From assembly GCA_023431385.1 (NCBI GenBank), contig JAEYWA010000057.1:1-42998 (forward strand): DNA of 42,998 nucleotides. Reading direction: 5' to 3'. Below the pieces are notes generated by a model, which was not told the DNA's origin, made no database searches, and worked only from the letters and a program-made list of their open reading frames with translations. Source of the stretch: Bacillota bacterium. Its GTDB lineage: Bacteria; Bacillota; Clostridia; Acetivibrionales; DSM-1351. Position numbers and translations under genes: made by a program. How positions within the stretch are numbered: the first letter of the stretch is position 1; every line of letters begins with the position of its first letter. This document shows positions 24,834 to 32,076 of this stretch, piece by piece.

Positions 24834-26099
24834 TTGTTTGGTATTTTTACTATAACCGTACTTCTGGAAGTATTAATGGTAACACCCTGCCTTTACATAC
24901 TGCTGCAGCTGGTTATGCCGCAGACGGTTGCATTTATACTGTCCTTTATGTTTAATCTTGTTGTTCTGACAGCAGTTTTTATTTGTAAATTTAAGCCCGG
25001 CCCTTTTATATACAAGCTTGTAACGGTTGTGCTATCAGCTCTTATTGCTTTTCTTACTGCAGGTCTAAGCCTTGGAGGCCTAATTGTTGTTGTTGTGTGT
25101 ATTATTATTTTTACCCGGATAAGAACTGATTTGGCCACCGGACGGGATATTGCCGTTCAGCTGGCAACTGCATCTATTATTATTAATATTCCTCTTGCAA
25201 TTTTATTTTATTATACCAGATTGACGGGTATAGCCTTTTATGGAAACATAACATTATGTATATCCACTGTGGCGTCAATAATAGTACTAGTTATGAAACA
25301 GGTGGATGATTCCAGAAGATTCGGAAAAAATTCAATGAATGTCAGTTCTACCCAGAGGAAAAACAATCAGGTGTTTGCAGGCATCATACTTGTTGCGCTA
25401 TTACTTCTTGGTTCTTTTGGTCAGATCACATCAATATATAAATTTATTTTTAGTCTTATAGGAAATTTTTTCGGGCTGATTGCCAGTCTGCTTTTACCAA
25501 GGGATTCGGCTTTGCCGACTCCACAGGCACAAATGCAGGAACTTTTTGCAGCAGCCGGGGCTGAAAATCCATCACTGCTGGACAAAATATTTACTGTAAT
25601 AATCTATGCAATTGGAACCTTAATCCTAATAGCTTTTACTATAATAGTTATATATAATGTTTTCAGATTTATAATTAAAATAGTTCTCAGACTTATTGCA
25701 TGGTTAAAAAGCGGAGAGGAACGAGTAGATACTGTCTCTGAAAACGGTCATACCGATGAGAAGGTAAGTTTGTTAAGCAAAAATCTGAAAAAAATGGCTG
25801 ATCGATTCAGAAATATGGCTTCCGGAATTTTTAACAGGGAAGTACCCTATGACAAATTACCCGATGACATATCTAAAGTCAGAAGGCTTCTGAAATATTT
25901 TATTAGTAAAGCCAGAGAAAACGGTATTAAAGTAACCGCTTCATCAACCGCCCGAGAGATATGCCGCGACGCGGGCGGCATATCTCTCGGGACGGAGCAG
26001 CTTAATGCGCTGCTGGCCGATTGCTATGAAAAGGCGCGGTATGATAATACCGCGCCGGCACCGGAACAGCTCGGCCAGCTGGAGAAGGAGCTGTTATAG
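24834..26099 (+). CDS. DUF4129-type membrane protein, third gene of the moxR operon
   Basis: 421 residues: about six membrane segments in the first 205 residues, a further helix at about 250-280 (IFTVIIYAIGTLILIAFTIIVIYNVF), and a C-terminal cytoplasmic domain ending YEKARYDN.., as in DUF4129. The start is a TTG directly after the DUF58 stop. Homologous operons usually carry a transglutaminase domain in or after this gene; none is seen here. The last 149 bases (25951-26099) are about 60% GC by my count, use GC-ending codons and contain four consecutive hairpins, in contrast to the AT-rich body of the gene. The 3' end therefore appears to come from a different source. The gene abuts a truncated gene on the other strand. 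Confidence 0.75.
   Translation: MFGIFTITVLLEVLMVTPCLYILLQLVMPQTVAFILSFMFNLVVLTAVFICKFKPGPFIYKLVTVVLSALIAFLTAGLSLGGLIVVVVCIIIFTRIRTDLATGRDIAVQLATASIIINIPLAILFYYTRLTGIAFYGNITLCISTVASIIVLVMKQVDDSRRFGKNSMNVSSTQRKNNQVFAGIILVALLLLGSFGQITSIYKFIFSLIGNFFGLIASLLLPRDSALPTPQAQMQELFAAAGAENPSLLDKIFTVIIYAIGTLILIAFTIIVIYNVFRFIIKIVLRLIAWLKSGEERVDTVSENGHTDEKVSLLSKNLKKMADRFRNMASGIFNREVPYDKLPDDISKVRRLLKYFISKARENGIKVTASSTAREICRDAGGISLGTEQLNALLADCYEKARYDNTAPAPEQLGQLEKELL
25951..26083 (+). repeat. GC-rich run of four hairpins inside the DUF4129 3' end
   Basis: (1) Perfect 17-bp arms 25951-25967 / 25975-25991 with a 7-base loop. (2) AGCAGC / GCTGCT at about 25996-26014. (3) Perfect 10-bp arms GGCGCGGTAT (26033-26042) / ATACCGCGCC (26047-26056). 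(4) CAGCT-cggcc-AGCTG at about 26068-26082. All lie within open coding sequence. Confidence 0.8.
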
Positions 26100-26565
26100 C
26101 ATTTGCTGTTTGCATACCAGCCTCCAGCATCACCCCAATCTTTGTTAATACTGCCCTTTATAGATGTTCGAAGAGCTTCTACAACTACCTTGTTTTCAGA
26201 AGAAAAAGCAATAACCGAACCATTTGATCCCAGATGATAAAAGCTGCCCTGGTTCTGGATGGTTCCGCTGGGTTTCAAATCAGTATAGGAATTAAAAAAG
26301 GTTCCGTTAACAGCAGCGAGGACCTCGGTGTTGGAATCCTTCGCTTGGTCATCTATATTATTAAAATCATCGGTCTGCCCAATCTGGTTCTTTGAAAACT
26401 GCGATTGCACCCGTATATTTTTATCATTTAAATCTGCGTATACAGCTTTGACAGTTCTTGTGCCTCCGGAAAATTTAACCGTTCTGGTTTGATATGTAAC
26501 GGATTCCTTTGCAGACACTGTATGAAAAAAACACTAGAAGAAAGCAAAAATTTAAGTATTTTCAA
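26100..26565 (-). pseudogene. Truncated, frameshifted phosphodiester glycosidase (NAGPA-like) gene
   Basis: The readable part matches the N-terminal half of the NAGPA/DUF2233 family (AVYADLNDKNIRVQSQ..., AVNGTFFNSYTDLKPSGTI, IKGSI). The best start is a TTG at 26565, 6-7 bases after GCGGAGG; it encodes a signal peptide that runs out of frame at a run of seven T (complement of 26525-26531). One extra T would join it in frame to a normal cleavage region ending VSA. The C-terminal half is missing: family similarity stops near WYAN at about 26105, where the DUF4129 gene begins on the other strand. It would have been a secreted, wall- or sugar-phosphate-directed hydrolase. Two independent lesions support a pseudogene; sequencing error could explain the frameshift but not the truncation. 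Confidence 0.75.
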
Positions 26566-26744
26566 TTAAAACCTCCGCTTACCCACTAAAATTAATTGTC
26601 TCAAATGGGCTTATGATTAATATTATTGTAGTATAAAGTATTATCTCAATTGCTGTTTTGAGTCCAGTAGTTACTTTATTGGAGCATTATGTTTATCGGC
26701 AAAATACGCTACATACTGAATGACCAGATACAATGATTCTATGC

Positions 26745-26910
26745 AGATAATTCCAAGACGAGGGGTTTGAAAAAGATTCCCCTTTCCGGTGTAGCGGGAA
26801 TGCAAAGGGGGCAGTAGTGTCCCCTAGTGAACAAGATAATTTGCGAGCAAAGAACAGAGCAATTGGAACGTGCACCAAACAGCTTTGCGAAGCAAATTTC
26901 TTGTTGACAG
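26745..26910 (+). ncRNA. Structured non-coding repeat, identity unknown
   Basis: Contains a CCCCTTT (26779-26785) / AAAGGGG (26804-26810) stem and an alternative GGGG / CCCC (26821-26824) pairing. A long three-part helix follows: ACAAGA, AATTTGC and CAAAG at 26831-26852 pair with CTTTG, GCAAATT and TCTTGT at 26883-26904, capped by TTGG / CCAA. The first 54 bases recur almost unchanged at 42939-42998. No convincing open frame explains it. I do not recognise a known RNA family. A remnant of an IS element end with its associated RNA is one possibility. Confidence 0.5.
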
Positions 26911-26932
26911 CAATCATAGAATAGTATATAGT
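26904..26932 (+). promoter_or_regulatory. Strong sigma-A promoter upstream of the trmB-like gene
   Basis: TTGACA (26904-26909), 17-base spacer, TATAGT (26927-26932). The expected start falls at about 26940, in the centre of the 25-bp dyad. Confidence 0.7.
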
Positions 26933-26969
26933 GGTTTTACATAGAACCACTATATACTATTCCATGATT
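26912..26969. promoter_or_regulatory. 25-bp inverted repeat centred on the transcription start
   Basis: Arms 26912-26936 and 26945-26969 match in 24 of 25 positions, with an 8-base loop. The left arm covers the -10 box. It is either an operator for a dimeric regulator (possibly the TrmB-like protein) or the foot of a transcribed hairpin. Confidence 0.75.
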
Positions 26970-26972
26970 ACG

Positions 26973-27089
26973 AAGGAGGTTAGCTTGAAAGACTTCGCTA
27001 ATGCTCGTCTTCACAACCAACCTATGAATTTATGGCCGTGCGAGACATTCAAAATATTTTGAAAGCGCACATGGCCAATTAACCTCCTT
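26973..27089 (+). promoter_or_regulatory. Leader that can sequester its Shine-Dalgarno
   Basis: Outer helix AAGGAGGTTA / TAACCTCCTT (10 bp). Inside is TGGCC..TGCG (27031-27041) against CGCA..TGGCCA (27066-27077), enclosing the perfect palindrome TTCAAAATATTTTGAA (27048-27063). Confidence 0.5.
26985..27062 (+). CDS. Possible 25-residue leader peptide
   Basis: TTG start 5 bases after a perfect AAGGAGG (26973-26979), running 25 codons to TGA; the peptide ends NLWPCETFKIF. It sits between the strong promoter and the trmB-like gene. The ribosome site can be sequestered: AAGGAGGTTA (26973-26982) is fully complementary to TAACCTCCTT (27080-27089). Function unknown; it could be a regulatory leader peptide or chance. 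Confidence 0.3.
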   Translation: MKDFANARLHNQPMNLWPCETFKIF

Positions 27090-27133
27090 TATTCGTACAT
27101 AGAGATAAAGGATATATATTTCATTACTATTTA

Positions 27134-27174
27134 TGGCCACAATGTTGGCTTAAAGCCCTAAATGGGTTAGGAGG
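27134..27174 (+). promoter_or_regulatory. Hairpin leader, copy B (before the TrmB-like gene)
   Basis: GGCT-taa-AGCC (27147-27157) competes with AGCCC-taaat-GGGTT (27154-27168), which abuts AGGAGG (27169-27174); the ATG is 7 bases further on. Relative to copy A the stem is altered on both sides (CCA/TGG to CCC/GGG) with pairing kept. Confidence 0.6.
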
Positions 27175-27181
27175 TTTATTT

Positions 27182-27868
27182 ATGGATATAATCGATGCTT
27201 TGATGCATGCAGGTTTTACAAAGCATGAATCCATGCTTTATATTGCGTTATGCAGAGAAGGCGAGCTGACTGGATATGAAGCATCGAAGATAACTGGTAT
27301 TCCCAGATCTAACGCATATCTTGGACTTGCTGGCTTGGCCGATAAGGGCGGGGCTTACAGAATAAATTCGGATACAGCGAAGTACATTGCTGTTTCTCCT
27401 GAAGAACTTGTTCAGAATCTGCAAAGAAAATTTACTGAGGTAATGAAGGTGATTCAGGAGGAAATTCCCCAACTTAATGCCATAGGTGAAAGCTTTGTTA
27501 CCATAAATGGAAGTCAGCAGATATTAAACAAAATGAAAAATCTGTTAATCCAGGCCCAAAAAAGAATATACATATCAGTAGCTCTAGAACAACTAGAATT
27601 CGTAATAAAGGAACTGTCGGAAGCGAGAGACAGGGGACTTAAGGTAGTAATAATTACCTCAGAAAAGCTTGATATAGAAGGTATGATTTGCTACATTGCA
27701 AATAAACAATTCAATAGTGTAAGATTGATTGTTGACTCTGAAAATGTGCTTACAGGCCAGCTTAATGGGACAAACCCCACCTGTCTGTTTACAAGAAACT
27801 CAAATATGGTTGATCTAATTAAGGATTCTCTTACAAATGAAATAAAGCTTATAAATATAGCGAAGTAA
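27182..27868 (+). CDS. TrmB-like transcriptional regulator
   Basis: 228 residues: an N-terminal winged helix of TrmB type (GFTKHESMLYIALCREGELTGYEASKITGIPRSNAYLGLAGLADKGG, about 12-58), a coiled-coil stretch (about 75-100), and a C-terminal phospholipase-D-like ligand fold beginning near 110 (AQKRIYISVALEQLEFVIKELSEARDRGLKVVIIT). It lies 30 bases before lysA, so it probably regulates lysA-ddh and perhaps itself through the dyad at 26912-26969. TrmB proteins are best known from sugar regulons; association with lysine genes is inference from position. Confidence 0.85.
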   Translation: MDIIDALMHAGFTKHESMLYIALCREGELTGYEASKITGIPRSNAYLGLAGLADKGGAYRINSDTAKYIAVSPEELVQNLQRKFTEVMKVIQEEIPQLNAIGESFVTINGSQQILNKMKNLLIQAQKRIYISVALEQLEFVIKELSEARDRGLKVVIITSEKLDIEGMICYIANKQFNSVRLIVDSENVLTGQLNGTNPTCLFTRNSNMVDLIKDSLTNEIKLINIAK

Positions 27869-27898
27869 TTAATAATAAATAAAGCGGAGGCAAATTTT

Positions 27899-29149
27899 AT
27901 GACGGAATACTATTCAATGAAAATGAATTTTTTCGGGAACACGAACCCTGAAAAGCTTATAAAGGAATTTGGAAGTCCTTTGTACGTTTACAATGAAAAA
28001 ATATTAAGACAGAAATGCAGAGACATGAAAAATTTAGTTGACTACCAGCATTTTATCCCCAATTACTCAATAAAGGCAAATTCAAATCTGCATATTATTA
28101 AAATCGTAAGGGAAGAGGGTCTGAGAGCCGATGCCATGTCAGCAGGAGAGGTTCAACTGCTGCTCCACGCAGGCTACAAGCCGGAGGAGCTGTTCTTTGT
28201 ACCCAACAATGTATCTGAAGCCGAGCTAAAATATGCAGTTGAAATGGGAGTACTTGTAAGTGTAGATTCTCTCTCTCAGTTGGAGCTTCTTGGTAAAATT
28301 AATCCCGGCGGAAAGGCCGCTGTAAGATTTAACCCCGGTGTAGGTGCCGGACACCATGAGAAAGTTATAACAGCAGGTAAGAAGACCAAGTTCGGTGTTA
28401 ATATTGACTGTGTTCCCCAGGTTAAGGAAATAGCGAAAAAATACAATTTAAAAATAACTGGAATAAACCAGCATATAGGCTCACTGTTTATGGAAGGCGA
28501 TTCATATATTGAAGGTGTAAAATCCATTCTTTCGGTTGCTGAGCAGTTTGAGGATATTGATTTTGTCGATATGGGCGGAGGTTTCGGGATACCGTACAGA
28601 AAGCAGGAAGGTCAGGCACCGCTGGATATTGTCAGTTTCAACGAAAAACTTACTGCGGTGCTTTTGCAGTGGACTGAGAAATACGGCAAAAAAATATTGT
28701 TCAAATCCGAGCCGGGCCGTTATATTGTAGCCGAGGCAGGAATACTTCTGGGTACGGTATATGCAACCAAGAATAATTATGGAAACAAATATGTAGGAAC
28801 AGATATCGGTTTCAACGTTCTTGCCAGACCTGTCATGTATGATTCGCATCATGACATTGAAGTATACAGAAACGGAGTTCCCCAGAACCAGGGCGAAACC
28901 GAGGCTGTAACGGTGGTAGGTAATATCTGCGAAAGCGGGGATATTATTGCTAAACATAGAGATCTCCCGAAGATACAGGAGGGAGATATATTGGGAATAA
29001 TGGACGCGGGCGCTTATGGTGCTGCAATGAGCTCAAACTACAACATGAGACTGCGCCCTGCCGAAGTAATGATTAAGGAAAATGGTGAAGCTGTCCTTAT
29101 CAGACGCAGAGATACCTTTGAGGACATCATTGCTCCGTATAATGTTTAA
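27899..29149 (+). CDS. lysA: Diaminopimelate decarboxylase
   Basis: 416 residues of the PLP fold-type III decarboxylase family. Motifs: YSIKANSN with the Schiff-base Lys, HIGSL, VDMGGGFGIPY, FKSEPGRYIVAEAG, GNICESGDI and MDAGAYGAAMSSNYNMR, the last carrying the substrate-binding Tyr. It converts meso-diaminopimelate to L-lysine and CO2, the last step of lysine synthesis. The ATG at 27899 follows GCGGAGG. Followed by ddh, it forms a compact lysine/DAP unit. No lysine riboswitch was seen upstream. Confidence 0.96.
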   Translation: MTEYYSMKMNFFGNTNPEKLIKEFGSPLYVYNEKILRQKCRDMKNLVDYQHFIPNYSIKANSNLHIIKIVREEGLRADAMSAGEVQLLLHAGYKPEELFFVPNNVSEAELKYAVEMGVLVSVDSLSQLELLGKINPGGKAAVRFNPGVGAGHHEKVITAGKKTKFGVNIDCVPQVKEIAKKYNLKITGINQHIGSLFMEGDSYIEGVKSILSVAEQFEDIDFVDMGGGFGIPYRKQEGQAPLDIVSFNEKLTAVLLQWTEKYGKKILFKSEPGRYIVAEAGILLGTVYATKNNYGNKYVGTDIGFNVLARPVMYDSHHDIEVYRNGVPQNQGETEAVTVVGNICESGDIIAKHRDLPKIQEGDILGIMDAGAYGAAMSSNYNMRLRPAEVMIKENGEAVLIRRRDTFEDIIAPYNV

Positions 29150-29182
29150 TGCTTTAAAATAAACTTTTCATTACAATTTATG

Positions 29183-29201
29183 TACGCATGCGCGTAGATG
29201 G
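29183..29201 (+). repeat. Copy 3 of the GTAGATGG motif, with dyad
   Basis: TACGC-atgc-GCGTA (29183-29196) continuing into GATGG, then GGAG as the ddh ribosome site. Same arrangement as at 7499 and 13896. Confidence 0.65.
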
Positions 29202-29209
29202 GAGATAAT

Positions 29210-30196
29210 ATGAGCAAGATAAAAATTGGAATAGTTGGATACGGAAACATTGGCAGAGGAGTTGAAGCTGCTATAAAGCAAAATCCGGATACTGAGCTTG
29301 TGGCGGTATTTACAAGAAGAGCTGCTGACAGCTTCAAAATAAATACTCCTGGAGCAAAGGTAGTAAATATTAATGAGGCAAAGAATTATACTGAGGAAAT
29401 AGATGTAATGATTCTTTGCGGAGGTTCCGCAACTGACCTGCCTGCGCAGGGACCCGAATTTGCGGCAATGTTCAACATTGTTGATAGTTTTGATACACAT
29501 GCCAAGATACCTGAATATTTTGAAAAGGTAAATAAGGCGGCAGCTGTTTCTAAAAAAACAGGCATAATTTCTGTAGGCTGGGACCCGGGCTTGTTCTCAA
29601 TGATAAGGATGCTTTCCGGAGCCATACTTCCAGAGGGTAAAGACTATACCTTCTGGGGCAAGGGAGTTAGCCAGGGGCATTCAGATGCAATCAGAAGAGT
29701 AGCTGGAGTTAAAAATGGTATTCAATATACCATACCAATTGATAAGGCAATAGAAAGTGTCAGAAGCGGTAACAACCCGGAATTGACAACAAGACAAAAG
29801 CATTTGAGAGAATGCTTCGTTGTTGCTGAAGAAGGCGCTGATAAAGCCGCAATTGAAGCTAACATAAAGAACATGCCTAATTATTTCTCTGATTATGAAA
29901 CCATAGTACATTTTATTTCAGAGGAAGAATTAAAGAAAAACCATTCAAAGATGCCCCATGGAGGCTTTGTATTCAGATGCGGAAGTACAGGTGAAAATTC
30001 AAACAACCATATCATTGAGTTTTCAATAAAGCTTGACAGCAATCCTGAGTTTACAGCCAATGTCCTGGTTGCATACGCAAGAGCTGCAGTCAGAATGAAT
30101 AGAGAAGGAAATACCGGAGCTAAAACAGTTTTTGATGTTCCGCTTTCCTACCTGTCTTCTGAGAGCAATCTTGAATTGATTAAGAGACTTCTATAA
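29210..30196 (+). CDS. ddh: meso-Diaminopimelate D-dehydrogenase
   Basis: 328 residues: a Rossmann motif IGIVGYGNIGRGVEAAI at the N terminus, then the DapDH signature GWDPGLFSMIRML near 122-134 and KDYTFWGKGVSQGHSDAIRRV, with HLRECFV further on. It reductively aminates L-2-amino-6-oxopimelate (the open form of tetrahydrodipicolinate) to meso-DAP with NADPH and ammonia, a one-step bypass of the acylase branches. The ATG at 29210 has GGGAG upstream; an ATG at 29198 is in frame. It directly supplies LysA and peptidoglycan. Confidence 0.95.
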   Translation: MSKIKIGIVGYGNIGRGVEAAIKQNPDTELVAVFTRRAADSFKINTPGAKVVNINEAKNYTEEIDVMILCGGSATDLPAQGPEFAAMFNIVDSFDTHAKIPEYFEKVNKAAAVSKKTGIISVGWDPGLFSMIRMLSGAILPEGKDYTFWGKGVSQGHSDAIRRVAGVKNGIQYTIPIDKAIESVRSGNNPELTTRQKHLRECFVVAEEGADKAAIEANIKNMPNYFSDYETIVHFISEEELKKNHSKMPHGGFVFRCGSTGENSNNHIIEFSIKLDSNPEFTANVLVAYARAAVRMNREGNTGAKTVFDVPLSYLSSESNLELIKRLL

Positions 30197-30350
30197 TAGT
30201 TAATTTGTGAATAAGTAAAAAAGCTTCCATTATTGTAAAGTTGTTATATTGAGCATAAGTATTTAATAAAACATGAACTATTTTTATATTATTGCCATAG
30301 AATGTAATGATATCCTGTAAACCTACTTGTAGAATAATAGGAGGCAATAT

Positions 30351-30596
30351 ATGAAAGGTTCTGTTCTGGATACTTTGACCTGGGAAGGAAACAGTAAAAA
30401 GATGTTCATTCTGGTTATAGATGCTGTTCCTTCAATCTTCTCAGGGCTAGTTAAACATGAAATTGAAGATTGGATAATCAAAAACAAGGTTAAGGTAGTA
30501 ACCGAAGAATTGTGCTTAAAAATGTTCAAAGAAAAAGCTCCAAAGGGAATGATCGAAAAGTTAACTCCAAAACTTGAGAGCTTAAAAACCAAATAA
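30351..30596 (+). CDS. Small PCP-reductase-like domain protein
   Basis: 81 residues. The segment LTWEGNSKKMFILVIDAVPSIFSGLVKHEIEDWIIKNKVKVVTEELCLKMF resembles the short domain found at the end of protochlorophyllide-reductase subunits and as stand-alone proteins in anaerobes (Trp-Glu at the front, a VP motif, a helix with E-x-W, then VTEE). No cofactor Cys pair is seen. AGGAGG precedes the ATG by 6 bases. The gene stands alone between ddh and a large inverted-repeat element. Family match is from memory and moderate; function unknown. Confidence 0.6.
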   Translation: MKGSVLDTLTWEGNSKKMFILVIDAVPSIFSGLVKHEIEDWIIKNKVKVVTEELCLKMFKEKAPKGMIEKLTPKLESLKTK

Positions 30597-30654
30597 AATG
30601 TGCGGGGTGCCGCATAACTATAAAATTAATGTATTTATAAAACACCCGTACCAC

Positions 30655-30780
30655 TGTACTCCCGAACAACTCATATAAATGTGTCGGACACAAAACAGTT
30701 TGAGTAATTCTCTTGTCATAAAATTTCTCAAACTGTTTATAACAATCCTTCCGCATTTTTATGAGTTGTCCTCGTGTACA
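30655..30780. repeat. Long branched hairpin element between convergent genes
   Basis: Nested arms: TGTAC / GTACA at the ends, 30666-30681 with 30754-30769 (15 of 16 paired), and a perfect 12-bp arm AAACAGTTTGAG (30693-30704) / CTCAAACTGTTT (30727-30738) with a 22-base loop. The gap between the 81-residue gene and serA holds no gene. It could be a bidirectional terminator or a miniature inverted-repeat element. Confidence 0.75.
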
Positions 30781-30878
30781 ATAACTTTCTTTATAGCATG
30801 CGTTAATCCATATTGTTATGCAACAGCCCTCGCTTTAGTACATATTTAAAAATACTCTATATTATATATGGGATTTAA

Positions 30879-32054
30879 TTACTTTTGGGGTAGAATAACC
30901 CTTACGGTTTTAACTCCGTCTATAGCTCTTATTTTATCAACAACTTCCTCACTCAGATCACCCTCAATATCTATAACATTGTAGCCTATAGTATCCTTGT
31001 GACGTGTAAGCATGTCGGCGATATTGATTTTATTTGCTGCAAGTATAGTGGTCATCTGCCCAATCATACTTGGTATATTGCAATGAACTGTAATTATTCT
31101 GGTCTTGTCAGTAGGTAACATATCGCAGTCAGGGAAGTTTACGGAATTCTTGATCATACCTGTTTCAAGGTAATCACTTAACTGATTTACAGCCATTACA
31201 GCGCAATTTTCTTCCGATTCGGGAGTAGAAGCGCCAAGATGGGGGATAGTGATTATTTTATCTATACCCAGAAGCTCATCCTCAGGGAAGTCAGTCACAT
31301 AGCAAGCAACTGTACCGTTGCTGATGGCTTCGAGTAAATCCTTGTTTGAAACCAGACCGCCGCGGGCAAGGTTTATTATCCTTATACCTTTTTTCATTAC
31401 CTCGAATTTTTCTTTATTTAAGGTATTTTTTGTCTCATTTGTTAATGGTACATGGATTGATATATAATCGCAGGTTGACAGCAGATGATCCAGACTTGTA
31501 GCCCTTATAACAGAACTTGAAAGGCCCCATGCTGCTTTTACTGAAATATACGGATCGTAACCCATGACTTCCATACCTAATGAGATACAGTCGTTTGCAA
31601 CCATTACACCAATTGCGCCCAAACCAATAACACCGATTTTCTTGTTTTTAATTTCAGGACCTTCAAACTGGGACTTACCTTTCTCAACCAGCTTTGGAAC
31701 TTCGTCGCCTTTACCCTTTAAGGATTGAGCCCATTCAATGCCTTTTACTATTTTTCTTGATGAAAGTAAAAGAGAGGCAATAACAAGTTCCTTTACTCCT
31801 GTGGAATTTGCTCCAGGAGTATTGAAAACAACTATTCCTTTTTCAGTACATTTTTCAATGGGAATATTGTTAACTCCTGCACCTGCTCTTGCGATAGCCT
31901 TAAGGCTTTTTGGCAGCTCCATATCAAGCATATTCGCACTTCTGACAAGTATGCCGTCGGGATTAACCTCGTCTGTGGATATTTTATAGTTTTCCTCCGG
32001 CAGCAGATCAAGTCCGCAATTGGCTATTTTATTTAACATTTGTATCTTGTACAT
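30879..32054 (-). CDS. serA: D-3-phosphoglycerate dehydrogenase
   Basis: 391 residues: NAD-binding Rossmann region with IGVIGLGAIGVMVAND near 139-154, catalytic-domain motifs ARAGAGVNNIPIEKC, INLARGGLVSNKDLL and the catalytic His in IPHLGASTPESEENCA, and a C-terminal ACT domain (IITVHCNIPSMIGQMTTILAANKINIADM) for serine feedback. It oxidises 3-phosphoglycerate to 3-phosphohydroxypyruvate, the first step of serine synthesis. This is the short form with no intervening domain. It is encoded 22 bases after serC and shares its riboswitch-controlled transcript. Confidence 0.95.
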   Translation of the reverse strand: MYKIQMLNKIANCGLDLLPEENYKISTDEVNPDGILVRSANMLDMELPKSLKAIARAGAGVNNIPIEKCTEKGIVVFNTPGANSTGVKELVIASLLLSSRKIVKGIEWAQSLKGKGDEVPKLVEKGKSQFEGPEIKNKKIGVIGLGAIGVMVANDCISLGMEVMGYDPYISVKAAWGLSSSVIRATSLDHLLSTCDYISIHVPLTNETKNTLNKEKFEVMKKGIRIINLARGGLVSNKDLLEAISNGTVACYVTDFPEDELLGIDKIITIPHLGASTPESEENCAVMAVNQLSDYLETGMIKNSVNFPDCDMLPTDKTRIITVHCNIPSMIGQMTTILAANKINIADMLTRHKDTIGYNVIDIEGDLSEEVVDKIRAIDGVKTVRVILPQK

Positions 32055-32076
32055 ACTGACTCATCCTTTCATTCAA

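Noticed and set aside
26693..26950. 85-codon minus-strand open frame over the structured repeat
   Set aside because: No ribosome site or family resemblance, and its span is explained by inverted repeats.
26745..27095. Group II intron or other known ribozyme
   Set aside because: No recognisable domain V, 5' GUGYG end or reverse transcriptase gene was found.
27063..27898. Lysine riboswitch or T-box before lysA
   Set aside because: Neither the lysine aptamer core nor a T-box sequence is visible in the leader or in the 30-base trmB-lysA gap.
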